64,000 nucleotides of DNA from Parabacteroides distasonis ATCC 8503 (GCF_000012845.1 NC_009615.1:2872501-2936500), one strand, 5' to 3'; positions 27,486 through 37,229 are shown, counted from the stretch's first letter. The notes: generated from the letters alone by a model not told the origin. Program-made: numbers and translations.

Positions 27486-28901
27486 CTACCTATCATCCGC
27501 CTCCAAAATTAAGATCCAATCATTTCCCCTCTCTCCCGCTTCTCCGGGCGCATTGAATGTACGAATTCCCTTATTCTCGACCGGTCCGATCAAGGTTCTC
27601 GCCCCATTCCTCGGATTGAACCAATAAGCTTTACCTAAAGATCGCAATTTACTCATTTGTATTCTTACATCCTGCCCTTGACTCAAATAAACTAAAATAA
27701 AAGTCTTATCTTTTGCTAAAACGGGAGTGATATAGCTTGCGTCATTGTAATTAATTCCGAACAGGACGGATAGATCCGGACGGAAACGATCTAACGGATA
27801 CATCGTAAACAAAGACTTTACATAGCGCATACATTCGGCTCCCGGCCTATCCAACGCACCATCCCAAAACGTAAGGCATGGTACATGATATTTACCACCC
27901 GGCTTATACATTTGCCAAATAGCGTTATTCCCATATGTATATCCGGCAGCTCCAGAGAAATAAGTCCAATAAGCCTGCATACGAATATCATAGTCATCGT
28001 AAATTCCATCCGTAAAATAAGTCGTATCCTTAATCAATCCGTTATCACCTATTATGTCCTCCTTTTTCTTCCCGAACTTAGCATAATCAAAATATTCCCA
28101 GAAAAGAACCGGTATGTCCTCGTATGAAGGTTCCGCGTTTACAAACGGTTTAATCGGGTTCAATTGAGCATACATACCCGAAAAACGATATACCGGATCC
28201 ATCCGGCGGTAATGCCCGCTTTGGAGAATATTGAATGATAGCCAAGACTCATTGTGGAACCAATAATGCGAGGAAATCTCTCCCGTCGGATGATAGGACA
28301 TTAGTTGTGTTCCTCCATTTCCCTCCTGAATTCCTTTCGCCATAGATTGCCAGATCTCGAACTCCTTATCCGTAACCACATTTCTATCACCACCAAGAAT
28401 CCATATTACAGCTTCATTTTTATATCGGGTTCCCAGTATTTTCCCGTATGTATACGCATTATCTGGATTAAACAATGCTGGATTTCCGTCTTTCTCTACC
28501 ACATTGTTTGCCCAAGTAGGTAGAAGCCCTATATACATTCCTCGTTTGCCGGCCTCTCGAATCACAAAATCCACCAACTCAAAGTACCCTTCCGTGATTT
28601 GGGTAGGGTCTTTATCAACCAAGGGCAAATATCCATACGCATTCGGTTTATCCAAACCATCCAGTTCAGATAAGATAACAGCCTGTATTACCGTAAAGCC
28701 CTTTTCTTGCCGGTTATCCAGATAATGAACGATCTCCTCCTTATCCAATACATGAAATAACTCCCAAGCCGTATCCCCCAGCCATAAAAAGGCACCGCCC
28801 TCTTTCTTATAAATAATAGGATCGTTCGGACGGACAATCAAATCTTGAGCCAAACAACCCAATACACAAAAAGCTAGACAAAACAAAAGATATTTTCGCA
28901 T
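27486..28901 (-). CDS. GH140/DUF4038-like glycoside hydrolase (apiosidase-like)
   Basis: 471 residues. The N-terminus ends in a lipobox-like VLGC, so it may be a lipoprotein. The barrel begins with KKEGGAFLWLGDTAWELFH at about 31-49, the hallmark of DUF4038, followed by YLDNRQEKGFTVIQAVILSE, GMYIGLLPTWANNV and EAVIWILGGDRNVV at about 165-178. The C-terminal ~90 residues form the small beta-sandwich usual for the family (FILVYLSQGQDVRIQMSKL, RNGARTLIGPVENKG). A characterised GH140 releases apiose from rhamnogalacturonan II. It lies between the GH28-like and GH172 genes of PUL 1, with gaps of 17 and 33 bp. The substrate here is an inference. Confidence 0.85.
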   Translation of the reverse strand: MRKYLLFCLAFCVLGCLAQDLIVRPNDPIIYKKEGGAFLWLGDTAWELFHVLDKEEIVHYLDNRQEKGFTVIQAVILSELDGLDKPNAYGYLPLVDKDPTQITEGYFELVDFVIREAGKRGMYIGLLPTWANNVVEKDGNPALFNPDNAYTYGKILGTRYKNEAVIWILGGDRNVVTDKEFEIWQSMAKGIQEGNGGTQLMSYHPTGEISSHYWFHNESWLSFNILQSGHYRRMDPVYRFSGMYAQLNPIKPFVNAEPSYEDIPVLFWEYFDYAKFGKKKEDIIGDNGLIKDTTYFTDGIYDDYDIRMQAYWTYFSGAAGYTYGNNAIWQMYKPGGKYHVPCLTFWDGALDRPGAECMRYVKSLFTMYPLDRFRPDLSVLFGINYNDASYITPVLAKDKTFILVYLSQGQDVRIQMSKLRSLGKAYWFNPRNGARTLIGPVENKGIRTFNAPGEAGERGNDWILILEADDR

Positions 28902-28918
28902 ACTAATTCTTTTTAAGA

Positions 28919-30259
28919 TTAAAAACTTACATTATAAATCTCCACGGACCCCACATTATCGAAACAAGAGGCTGGGCCAACTTTCCCATTCTCACAATCT
29001 AACCGAACATTCCGTAAAATCACTCGATCTAAATTATGAAGGTAAAGCCCCCAGCAAGGGAGCGCACGATAATCGGTCAATGGCTTCGAGGGAGTACGTC
29101 CTACTATTTCTTGATCTTTGTTTCCAACATACGATAAGGAAACATCCGAAAGCCGGACATCTTTCAAACTACTATCTCCCCAACTCTCTACCGAGGCGGC
29201 CGCTTTCATTAAACGTGTACCTCTTATATGCTCCAGACAGATCCGCTCTCCCCGGTTCCCCTCATTCAATGTGACTAGAAACGGATTATCCAATTGATCA
29301 AAAGAACAGCTAGATATCAATATATCCTTTACTTCCCCAAACGCAGGGAACCATGCGCCCGGTTGGAGCAATATTCCAGAAAGCATATTCCTACGTTTTT
29401 GTTCACCGGAAGTCCGATGTGGATATTTTCCCGGACCTCTAAATTCACAATCAACGATCTTTAAACCAGTAGCCGGCATTATCAACCTTATCCCATTGCA
29501 CGATGAGTTCATATAGCAATTCTCTATTACCATATTCTTCCATAGCCCACCCGCAACAGCATCATCACCCGTATAAAAACGGCAATTTCGGATACGGATA
29601 TCTTTTCCGCCACGAATATGAATCCCATCCCATCCTTCCTCCACTAAAAGATTATCGAAAGAAGCCCTTTCAATATCATAACTCATAAAAGCATAGTTCG
29701 ATGCTCTTCGTAGTTTAACTCCCGATATCTTAATCCCTTTCGATCTCGACAAAAAGAGAATATGAGGGCCTCTCATCCCTTCTTCACCTTTTTTATCTTG
29801 AATATGGGCACCATCGATTACCCCCTCTCCTGTAATTGACACACCTTCAACTTGATCTCCTAAAAGCAATGCCTTGTTCCAATTCCGGGGTTTTACTTTA
29901 TAATAAGCCTCATCTTGATTAAGATCGGATATAGAACGGTACTTTTCCAGATTATTTATGCCTTTCACTACGGCATTACTTTCTAAGAATAAGTTTACTT
30001 TACTTTTCAGCAGAATACTTCCTGTCAAAAACGTTCCCTCCGGAATGATAACCGTTCCTCCCCCTCTCAAGGAACAAGCTTCTATTGTCCTGTTGATGAA
30101 CTGGGTATTGTCTGTTATTCCATCTCCTTTAGCTCCAAAATCCACGATATTATAGGTGCTATCATCATTTGAGGCCCAACCTATCCGCATAAAGAGCATA
30201 AGCAATACAAAGAGACTCCCCCGAAAGACTCTTACTTTCGATACATCTATCATCTTCAT
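28919..30259 (-). CDS. GH28-related right-handed beta-helix protein
   Basis: 446 residues with a signal peptide ending GWAS (about 30). The first strand block YNIVDFGAKGDGITDNTQFI (about 37-56) and RGGGTVIIPEGTFLTGSI (about 67-84) are classic for pectate-lyase-3/GH28-related beta helices. Repeated strand turns follow (GVSITGEGVIDGAH, IKISGVKLRR, IRNCRFYTGDDAVAGG, LKIVDCEFRG). The GDD pair is present, but the canonical GH28 NTD, GHG and RIK motifs are not evident, so catalysis of the polygalacturonase type is uncertain. It may be an atypical family member or a binding protein. It sits directly downstream of SusD, after a terminator. Confidence 0.7.
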   Translation of the reverse strand: MKMIDVSKVRVFRGSLFVLLMLFMRIGWASNDDSTYNIVDFGAKGDGITDNTQFINRTIEACSLRGGGTVIIPEGTFLTGSILLKSKVNLFLESNAVVKGINNLEKYRSISDLNQDEAYYKVKPRNWNKALLLGDQVEGVSITGEGVIDGAHIQDKKGEEGMRGPHILFLSRSKGIKISGVKLRRASNYAFMSYDIERASFDNLLVEEGWDGIHIRGGKDIRIRNCRFYTGDDAVAGGLWKNMVIENCYMNSSCNGIRLIMPATGLKIVDCEFRGPGKYPHRTSGEQKRRNMLSGILLQPGAWFPAFGEVKDILISSCSFDQLDNPFLVTLNEGNRGERICLEHIRGTRLMKAAASVESWGDSSLKDVRLSDVSLSYVGNKDQEIVGRTPSKPLTDYRALPCWGLYLHNLDRVILRNVRLDCENGKVGPASCFDNVGSVEIYNVSF

Positions 30260-30293
30260 TATTCAATAAGATTTAATATGATCATAAAGGAAT

Positions 30294-30337
30294 AAAAAAA
30301 GAATAGGATTAGCGATCCCAAGAGAACTATCCTATTC
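30294..30337 (-). terminator. Terminator-like hairpin between susD and the PUL 1 enzyme genes
   Basis: On the minus strand GAATAGGAT pairs with ATCCTATTC (9 bp) and is followed by seven T residues (30300-30294). It would partly stop transcription after SusCD and lower expression of the distal enzymes, a layout common in Sus-type loci. Confidence 0.75.
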
Positions 30338-30370
30338 CTTTTCTTTGATGAACTTTTCAACAAGTTATAT

Positions 30371-31960
30371 CTACTCGTTCTCGTAACCTATGCTTTGTGT
30401 CATATTCGGATTATTCTCCATTTCAACCTTGGGTATCGGGAAATACAAATCTTTCGCATCATAATGCGGATTACCAACACGTGTCTTTCCATACCAACGG
30501 CTAATCTCCTCATCCAAGACCTTCCAGCGGCAAACATCTTGCCAATGTTGTACGCCCTCACCGCAGAACTCCATGAAACGTTCCTCCCGAATCGCATCTC
30601 TCAAAGCTTCTCCACTAGCCGTTATATCATGGGAACTATCTCCATTATAAGCTCTTCTTCTTACCAGATTCATATAGTTCCGGGCATTTACCTCATCTCC
30701 CGTAGCCTGACAAGCTTCCGCATACATCAAATATACATCCGCCAAACGCATCAAATACATATTAATACCAACCCCTAAATTCAACTCATTCACCGTACTT
30801 TTCAACGGATTGTATTTTCGCATGCTCCAACCTTGAATGTCAGCCTCCGTATCCTTATATTTCAGAACCTGCGTCTGCTGTCCATTCATAATAACAGGAG
30901 TTCCCGGACGCAAAGCGGCGATATCCAGACGAGGATCTCCATTAAAACGTTTAATATTCGCATCATGAAAGAAAATATTACCCCAACCGGCCGCCTCAAC
31001 ATCTCCACTTGCGTTCTGGAAACATAAGGCAGCGATCAATCCATATTGAGAACCTTCTCCATACCAAAAATATCCGGAAGTATCCCCATTACGGAAATTA
31101 ATCTCTAAGATCGATTCTCTATTAAATTTCTCCTGATCCTCATTAAACATCTTCGCATATTCATTGAAAGGGAGCAATTCTTTTCCGGAAGAATCAATAA
31201 CCTCTTTCAACGCTTTCTTTGCCGCATCATAATTACCCATATACAAATTCGCTTGCCCGATGTAACTAGCAACGGCAACAGAGGTTGGACGTGGATAGTC
31301 CGCCCGCTCTTCCCATACGGCAGGTAGCAAAAGTTTGGCTGCCTCATAATCTTTCAAGATCTGATCGTAAACCTCGGCCACCGTGCTACGTTCTATATTT
31401 AGCATATCCGGAGTCGATGCTACCTGTAAACGAACAGGTACACCTTTTTTATCGCCATCCCCGTTGCAAGGATATCCCTCCCCAAAAAACGCTACTAACT
31501 GTTGGTGTGCCCAACCTCTCCAAAACAAAGCTTCTCCCTTCATCTGCGAAAGTCTTGCTAAATCCGCATCCGTAAACTTCTCCTTGTCGATTCTTTCCAA
31601 TTGCTCCAATACGGTATTCGCACAAGAAATCATTTTATAATAACCAATCCATAACGTCCCAATGTAAGCATTATCAGAAGTCACTTGATTGGTCGCCAAC
31701 TGGTTCCAGTTGGCGTCACCAGTCCAAGCCATATCTACCGTATGATCCACACAGAATGTCCCTTTCGCCATAACCCTTTTTCCATACAAAGGCACAGCGA
31801 CCATATTCGCATAAACTGAAGTTACGATAGTCTCCATATCCGCCATAGATTTAGGGTAGACACTTGGAGATAACGCACTGGGATTTGATAAATCCAGAAA
31901 ACTATCCGAACAACTATTAAAAGTTAACGCAGCAGCTAATAATATAACTAATTTCTTCAT
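30371..31960 (-). CDS. SusD-like glycan-binding lipoprotein, PUL 1
   Basis: 529 residues. The lipobox LTFNSC (Cys about 17) indicates lipid anchoring at the outer membrane. SusD/RagB signatures: DSFLDLSNPSALSP at the N-terminus, KGEALFWRGWAHQQLVAFFG with TPR-like helices at about 135-155, YLMRLADVYLMYAEACQATGD at about 425-445, and the end YPIPxxE-like YFPIPKVEMENNPNM. It covers the SusC pore and delivers glycan. It follows susC by 12 bp. A hairpin terminator follows. Confidence 0.95.
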   Translation of the reverse strand: MKKLVILLAAALTFNSCSDSFLDLSNPSALSPSVYPKSMADMETIVTSVYANMVAVPLYGKRVMAKGTFCVDHTVDMAWTGDANWNQLATNQVTSDNAYIGTLWIGYYKMISCANTVLEQLERIDKEKFTDADLARLSQMKGEALFWRGWAHQQLVAFFGEGYPCNGDGDKKGVPVRLQVASTPDMLNIERSTVAEVYDQILKDYEAAKLLLPAVWEERADYPRPTSVAVASYIGQANLYMGNYDAAKKALKEVIDSSGKELLPFNEYAKMFNEDQEKFNRESILEINFRNGDTSGYFWYGEGSQYGLIAALCFQNASGDVEAAGWGNIFFHDANIKRFNGDPRLDIAALRPGTPVIMNGQQTQVLKYKDTEADIQGWSMRKYNPLKSTVNELNLGVGINMYLMRLADVYLMYAEACQATGDEVNARNYMNLVRRRAYNGDSSHDITASGEALRDAIREERFMEFCGEGVQHWQDVCRWKVLDEEISRWYGKTRVGNPHYDAKDLYFPIPKVEMENNPNMTQSIGYENE

Positions 31961-31972
31961 CTTCCTATTAAT

Positions 31973-34900
31973 TTAGAGGGTTAAACTTAAACCGCCCATA
32001 ATGGTGCGGGTGGAGGGAGCCCGTTTCACAGAATACATATTTCGTTCCAAATATCCACCACCCAATTCAGGATCTCCTTGGAACTTTGTGATAATAAATA
32101 AATTATCGCAGTTAATATAAAACTTCAAACCTTCTATCTTCAAATGAGAAAGTATTGATTTCGGTAAATTATAGCCGAAATGTAAATTCTTCAATTTAAA
32201 GAAAGAACCATCCTCCACAAAATAAGAGGAGACATTCTTGAAGTTTCCATTCGGATCCTCTTTCGTTACTCGAGGATGTGAAGTAGCCCGGTTCGTCGGA
32301 CTCCACGCCTCATATACCTTATAAGTCGTATTATAGTCGCCATAGAAACTTCTTTCATAAAGCTTAGCGCTATTAAAGACATCAACACCTGCGTTTCCTA
32401 ACCAGCCCATACTTAAATCAAAGCCTTTCCATGACAAATTTATATTCAATCCATACATCAAATCCGGCCAAGGATTACCGATATATGTCTTATCCTCATT
32501 CGTCACCTTTCCGTCTCCATTTAAATCCTTATATTTCAAATCACCCGGAGCCGTACCTGCTTGTTGGTACAATCCATCCGGAGATTGAGCGTTTAAGGCA
32601 TCGATTTCCGCTTGGTCTTGAATAATGCCATCCACTACATACCCATACATCTGTCCCATCGGTTGCCCATTTTCCGTACGATAAATAGAACTATTCAAAG
32701 CCGCATCGCTTCCAGCCCAAATGATCGGATTCACTTGGTCACTTAACTTTACCACTTTGTTCTTGTTGGTAGACAACGTAAAAGCCACGTCATACCTGAA
32801 ATCTTTATAGGAATCCCTCCATTGAACCATCCATTCGAAACCTCTATTGCTTATCTTTCCGATATTAGCCCGATAAGAAGAGGTCTCGCTAAATGGTTCC
32901 GAAGAAGGCCCGGCAGAAGGTGGCACACCTACTGAATACAGCATATCGGAAGTTTTCTTATCATAATACTCGATTGTCGTATTCAAGCGATTATCCAGAA
33001 AACTTGCGTCAACACCTATATTCCATTGGGCCACGTCTTCCCATTTAATCGTAGCATTCGCAACATTTGAATACCAGAATCCTCTCTGCGTATTTTGCCC
33101 ATCATATGAATAATATAGATAATTATTCGTAAAAGAAGGTTCATACAAGAATTGAGGAATTGTATTGTTACCAATTTTACCATAACTTCCTCTCAGTTTT
33201 AATTGAGACATCCATGTTATATTATCCTTTACAAAGCTCTCTTTTCCCACATTCCAACCAACAGAAGCCGAAGGAAACACACCAAACCGATTCTCTGGAC
33301 CAAAGTTATCATAACCATCCCGACGAATACTAGCCTCTAGCAAATACCTGTCATCATAAGCATAGTTTACACGAGCGAACTGGGATAAACTACGACCTTC
33401 CGTTTTCGTTCCGGATACATCTTTATCTCCCGTACCTAAACTAATATCATCCGAAGGCTGAACCAAGAAGCCGTTTTTCCAACCACCTGCCGAAGAAGCC
33501 GTCGCCCGATAAGCCTCGTAGCCAACCATACCTTTTACATAGTGTTTCTCCCCAAAAGTATGATCATAAGTCAATGTATATAACATACGTAAATCATAAC
33601 CGGAGCCATAATCTTTCGAGTAATAATCCTGTTGAGACAAAGATCCCAAATTCCATGATTCTAAGAACAAATTATTCGCATGGGAGTCAAAATTGGCAGA
33701 GAAATTCGCTTGGAATTTTAAATCATTGATAATCTCCCAATCCAAAATCGCATTTGCCCGGGCCCAAAACCTACGTTCATTCGCATGATGCGACATTAGT
33801 GTAGCCACATGATTAGGTCCCTCGTAGTAACCACCTGCCGGATGTTTCCCCCAACCTCCACCAGCTTCGTTGGTATTATCATAAGGCACCATCGTAGGAA
33901 CTTGGCGGTAATAAACATAATCATTATTCGTCTGCCCATACAAATGGGGATCCGTATTATTAAAACCAACAGTCAGGATCTCAGAAAATTTCACACGTTT
34001 ACTTATATTTGTCTGGCTAGCCACACGAAAATTACCCGCATCCTCAAATGAATAACGTTCGATAAACTGATTCTTGTAGAACTCCGCAGACATATTAAAT
34101 GTAGTTTTCTCATTACCACCTGTCATCTGTAAAAAATAGTTTTGCCTAAAAGCATTACGCCAAACCAGATCTTCCCAGTCTGTATCTGGTAGCGAAGCGG
34201 GATTATCCCAGCCGGAATTGGGATTATTAGGGAAGCCTGCCGCCAGTTTCCGGTCAATAAAGTCTGCGGTATGCAGCATATCCGGCAAATCGATCGGAGT
34301 CTCTATTCCAAAGTTTACTCTCGCATTAATAGAAAGTTTCCCTATCTTTCCTTTTTTAGTGGTAACAAGGATCACACCACCTGCTCCCCGGGCACCATAA
34401 ATAGCAGTAGAAGCCGCATCCTTCAAGATCTCGATAGATTCTATATCATTAAAATTAGGAGCGCTACCCGGCACTCCATCCACGATCCACAACGGATCCG
34501 CGCCATTGATAGAAGCCGCTCCACGAATGATAATGTTCCCATTGGAAACATTGACACCAGCCACACGTCCTTGAATAACATGCGACACATCCATATTTAA
34601 ATCATTAAAATCATCCGTCTTAATAGAAGCCACAGATCCCGTTACATTCGACTTCTTCTGCACGCCATAACCAACAACGACTACCTCATCCAGTTTTTGA
34701 GTATCTTCCTTCAAGTTTATCATTAAACTTGATTTTCCGTTCACTGCTACATCTTGAGTATTAAACCCAATATACGAGATCTGTAAAATACCGGTATCAT
34801 CTATATTTAATGAGAAATTTCCCGAGATATCCGTTACCGTTCCATTCGTAGTCCCTTTCTCAACAACATTCGCTCCGATAATCGGTTCGCCGTTACTATC

Positions 34901-35257
34901 CACCACAGTACCAGATACCTGCTTTACTTTACCTGCAGTCTTTAAAGTTACGACAATTGAATGGCCTGTCATCGTATATTGCAAGTCCCTTTGATGCAAT
35001 ACATCATCCAACAAACGCTGAATCGGCTGATTCGTCACGTTTAAAGTTACCTCCTTCTTTCCTTCCACTATAGCATCCCGATAAGAGAATATATATGTGG
35101 TTTGCTTCTCTACAGCCTCAAAAAATTGCTTTAATGTAGCATTCTTCATGGAAAGAGTGACACTTCCTGTCTGAGCTAATACCAAAATAGGATTAAAAAA
35201 CAGAAATAGAGCCAAAAAAATTATATAGCTACATTGATTTTTTCTACTTTTGAACAT
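31973..35257 (-). CDS. SusC-like TonB-dependent transporter, PUL 1
   Basis: 1094 residues with a signal peptide ending LVLAQ. Order of domains: STN (about 33-100, MKNATLKQFFEAVEKQTTYI), carboxypeptidase-D regulatory-like (about 115-200, SGTVVDSNGEPIIGANVVEK), plug with the SusC/RagA motif KLDEVVVVGYGVQKK (about 190-204), then a 22-strand barrel ending MGGLSLTL. The STN domain fits signalling to the FecR/sigma pair next door (transport-coupled regulation). It is preceded by a leader with a hairpin. Full length. Confidence 0.96.
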   Translation of the reverse strand: MFKSRKNQCSYIIFLALFLFFNPILVLAQTGSVTLSMKNATLKQFFEAVEKQTTYIFSYRDAIVEGKKEVTLNVTNQPIQRLLDDVLHQRDLQYTMTGHSIVVTLKTAGKVKQVSGTVVDSNGEPIIGANVVEKGTTNGTVTDISGNFSLNIDDTGILQISYIGFNTQDVAVNGKSSLMINLKEDTQKLDEVVVVGYGVQKKSNVTGSVASIKTDDFNDLNMDVSHVIQGRVAGVNVSNGNIIIRGAASINGADPLWIVDGVPGSAPNFNDIESIEILKDAASTAIYGARGAGGVILVTTKKGKIGKLSINARVNFGIETPIDLPDMLHTADFIDRKLAAGFPNNPNSGWDNPASLPDTDWEDLVWRNAFRQNYFLQMTGGNEKTTFNMSAEFYKNQFIERYSFEDAGNFRVASQTNISKRVKFSEILTVGFNNTDPHLYGQTNNDYVYYRQVPTMVPYDNTNEAGGGWGKHPAGGYYEGPNHVATLMSHHANERRFWARANAILDWEIINDLKFQANFSANFDSHANNLFLESWNLGSLSQQDYYSKDYGSGYDLRMLYTLTYDHTFGEKHYVKGMVGYEAYRATASSAGGWKNGFLVQPSDDISLGTGDKDVSGTKTEGRSLSQFARVNYAYDDRYLLEASIRRDGYDNFGPENRFGVFPSASVGWNVGKESFVKDNITWMSQLKLRGSYGKIGNNTIPQFLYEPSFTNNYLYYSYDGQNTQRGFWYSNVANATIKWEDVAQWNIGVDASFLDNRLNTTIEYYDKKTSDMLYSVGVPPSAGPSSEPFSETSSYRANIGKISNRGFEWMVQWRDSYKDFRYDVAFTLSTNKNKVVKLSDQVNPIIWAGSDAALNSSIYRTENGQPMGQMYGYVVDGIIQDQAEIDALNAQSPDGLYQQAGTAPGDLKYKDLNGDGKVTNEDKTYIGNPWPDLMYGLNINLSWKGFDLSMGWLGNAGVDVFNSAKLYERSFYGDYNTTYKVYEAWSPTNRATSHPRVTKEDPNGNFKNVSSYFVEDGSFFKLKNLHFGYNLPKSILSHLKIEGLKFYINCDNLFIITKFQGDPELGGGYLERNMYSVKRAPSTRTIMGGLSLTL

Positions 35258-35330
35258 ATATTATTTTTTTAAATTGATACAATCCGTTTTATGGCCTAAT
35301 CGCCATTCTCGTAAATGGAGTATTAATTGG

Positions 35331-35363
35331 GGAACCGGAAAATCTCGACCATTTTTCGGTTCC
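35331..35363. other. Hairpin in the susC (PUL 1) leader
   Basis: GGAACCGGAAAA pairs with TTTTTCGGTTCC across a 9-nt loop in the 174-bp gap between the FecR and SusC genes. On the minus strand no T tract follows it, so it is not a standard terminator there; it could be a processing or regulatory structure. The rest of the gap shows nothing clear. Confidence 0.45.
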
Positions 35364-35431
35364 GTTTTTATTATGAAGAATCTTGTCGCATAAGAACTGA
35401 TTTAAGGTTGTACATTTTTATTTTCACTCGC

Positions 35432-36442
35432 TCAAGGATGTATAAAGATATCATCTCCTCGTACATCATATGTAAAGTCATAATGCCTCTCTAAAAGGTC
35501 CATTACCTCTACGATATATTCACTATCAAAATTTCCGGTAAATAAGTCATTCGCTAAAGAAGAATCATTCAAATGGATATTCACGCCATATCTACGCTCT
35601 AGTTTAGCCAAGACATCACTTAATGTCGTTGATCGGAAAACGAGATCTCCTCTTAACCATGCCGTTTCAAATCGATTATCTGTTTTCTCCACGGTTATAA
35701 TACCCGATTCTTTATTGAACAATGCTTTTTCATTCGGTTTTAGATAAACGACACGAGAAGGCTCTGAACAAGTCTGTATCTTGATCCGTCCCGATATCAA
35801 GGCCATTTCCATGACATTCTCCCGTTCATACGAATACACATTAAAACTTGTGCCCAACACTTCTATATCCAGATATTTTGTATGTACCACGAAAGGTTTA
35901 TCCTCATTCCGAGTCACCTCAAAATAGGCCTCTCCCTCTAAATTAACCTGTCGAAGCTCTCGACCGAAATCGTGAGTGTAACTTAAGCTCGATTCCGCAT
36001 TTAGTTTTACTTGTGTTCCATCCGGTAAAGTCACCCCCGATCTTTCCCCTCTATCGGCATGAACCACTAAATTACCAATACCCTCCTCCTGATTGACTGG
36101 ATTGAAATATAAATAACCAGACAATACACTTAATAAAGGTATTAATAGTATTGCGGCGATACGAGCCAGTTTCCTAAACACCATAACGAATCGTTCTTTT
36201 CTCGTTCGATTTTGAATCCCGCTGAACATATCTCGTATGATTCTCTCATCAACCTCTTCAAAGGGTCGCCCATTTTCCCATAAAAGAGACAATGACAACG
36301 ATAATTCATCATCATCAGACAAATTAACCAAAAGCCGTAGTGTTTTCAACTCTTCCGTAGAGATCGTATGATCCATGTACTTTGAGAGCAAATAATATGT
36401 ATGTGATTCCTGCATAATACCCTTTTTATAAGGTATACACAT
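35432..36442 (-). CDS. FecR-type anti-sigma factor, PUL 1
   Basis: 336 residues; it may start at the second Met (MQESHTYYLL, residue 10). A cytoplasmic N-terminal sigma-binding region (about 10-90) is followed by one membrane segment (about 98-117, IAAILLIPLLSVLSGYLYF), the FecR domain (about 130-230, VVHADRGERSGVTLPDGTQV, VKLNAESSLSYTHDFG, EGEAYFEVTRNEDKPF) and a C-terminal DUF4974-type domain (about 260-335). It would hold the sigma factor until the SusC STN domain signals glycan binding. It is 69 bp after the sigma gene and upstream of susC. Confidence 0.93.
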   Translation of the reverse strand: MCIPYKKGIMQESHTYYLLSKYMDHTISTEELKTLRLLVNLSDDDELSLSLSLLWENGRPFEEVDERIIRDMFSGIQNRTRKERFVMVFRKLARIAAILLIPLLSVLSGYLYFNPVNQEEGIGNLVVHADRGERSGVTLPDGTQVKLNAESSLSYTHDFGRELRQVNLEGEAYFEVTRNEDKPFVVHTKYLDIEVLGTSFNVYSYERENVMEMALISGRIKIQTCSEPSRVVYLKPNEKALFNKESGIITVEKTDNRFETAWLRGDLVFRSTTLSDVLAKLERRYGVNIHLNDSSLANDLFTGNFDSEYIVEVMDLLERHYDFTYDVRGDDIFIHP

Positions 36443-36452
36443 GAGCCGTTAA

Positions 36453-36483
36453 TTTATAACATGTCTTTTTAGATGTTATAAAA
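36453..36483. other. Hairpin between sigma and anti-sigma genes of PUL 1
   Basis: TTTATAACAT and ATGTTATAAA form a ~10-bp stem around GTCTTTTTAG. It lies in the 69-bp gap between the stop of the sigma gene and the start of the FecR gene. It may tune their relative expression; no strong T tract follows on the minus strand. Confidence 0.45.
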
Positions 36484-36511
36484 CATAAGAATATTATTTT
36501 TTCAATTTTAT

Positions 36512-37084
36512 TTATCCGATAAAGAAAAGAGAGAACAGCAAAGCATACTTACCGAGCTCCTTTCTTAAAACATGTAAGGCTTGCGATAACTGGTTACGCA
36601 CAGATTGTTCTGAAATAAAGGCTTTAGCCGCTATTTCTGTTATAGTTATACCTTGTTCCTTATTTAACTCAAACAGTTCTCGTTGGCGAGGTGTCAACTT
36701 TTGTTTCGCTATTTCCAGTCTATGGTTAAATTCCTCAAAAGATAATTTACGTTCAATCGCTGTTTCCTCTCCATCTCCAGACTCATTCAGTACAACATCT
36801 TCCAAAAAAAGTGGACTATTTGCCTGCCTACGAAACTCATTCAATAATTGGTTCTTGGCCATCGTAAATAGGAAAGCACTGAAAGACATATCTAAATCAA
36901 TCTGTTCTCTCCGCACCCACACTTTGATAAAAGTCTCTTGTACAATATCTTTTGCAAGAGCATCAGAATGAGTCAAGTGCAATGCGAACGCATATAAGCG
37001 TGAAGCGTATGATTCATACAGTTTCGTAAAGTCTCTGTATGAACCGCTTCGTAATCGTTCTAGGTATATCCGTTCTACATCCAT
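36512..37084 (-). CDS. ECF RNA polymerase sigma factor, PUL 1
   Basis: About 190 residues from the ATG at 37084 (MDVERIYLERLRSG). Sigma region 2 is seen at about 14-80 (FTKLYESYASRLYAFALHLT, KDIVQETFIKVWVRREQI, FLFTMAKNQLLNEFRRQ) and region 4 at about 130-185 (KLTPRQRELFELNKEQGITI, EIAAKAFISEQSVRNQLSQA). A frame extension to a TTG at 37111 is unlikely because a TATATTTG promoter element covers that TTG (37116-37109). It would direct transcription of the SusCD operon when released by FecR. Confidence 0.92.
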   Translation of the reverse strand: MDVERIYLERLRSGSYRDFTKLYESYASRLYAFALHLTHSDALAKDIVQETFIKVWVRREQIDLDMSFSAFLFTMAKNQLLNEFRRQANSPLFLEDVVLNESGDGEETAIERKLSFEEFNHRLEIAKQKLTPRQRELFELNKEQGITITEIAAKAFISEQSVRNQLSQALHVLRKELGKYALLFSLFFIG

Positions 37085-37108
37085 CTCCTCTAGCACATAT
37101 TGACCGAA

Positions 37109-37116
37109 CAAATATA
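37109..37116 (-). promoter_or_regulatory. Candidate promoter (-7) of the PUL 1 sigma gene
   Basis: TATATTTG on the minus strand fits TAnnTTTG and ends 25 bp before the ATG at 37084. No clear TTTG lies at -33; that area is occupied by the T-rich end of the upstream terminator. Confidence 0.5.
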
Positions 37117-37132
37117 AAATAAAAAAATAAGA

Positions 37133-37166
37133 AGAGGTTATTTCCTCTTGAAAAGAAATAACCTCT
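37133..37166 (-). terminator. Terminator of the PUL 2 operon
   Basis: A 12-bp perfect stem (AGAGGTTATTTC/GAAATAACCTCT) with a 10-nt loop is followed on the minus strand by TTCTTATTTTTTATTTT. It lies 64 bp after the stop of the oxidoreductase gene and insulates PUL 2 from the PUL 1 sigma gene just downstream. Confidence 0.88.
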
Positions 37167-37229
37167 ATCTACTACAGATACTCTTTAACTAAATGACATC
37201 CAACAGAAGTTCACGACCTTTCTATGTTC

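Noticed and set aside
36454..36481. Intrinsic terminator between the PUL 1 sigma and FecR genes
   Set aside because: The stem is AT-rich and no T tract follows on the minus strand, so it is listed only as a hairpin.
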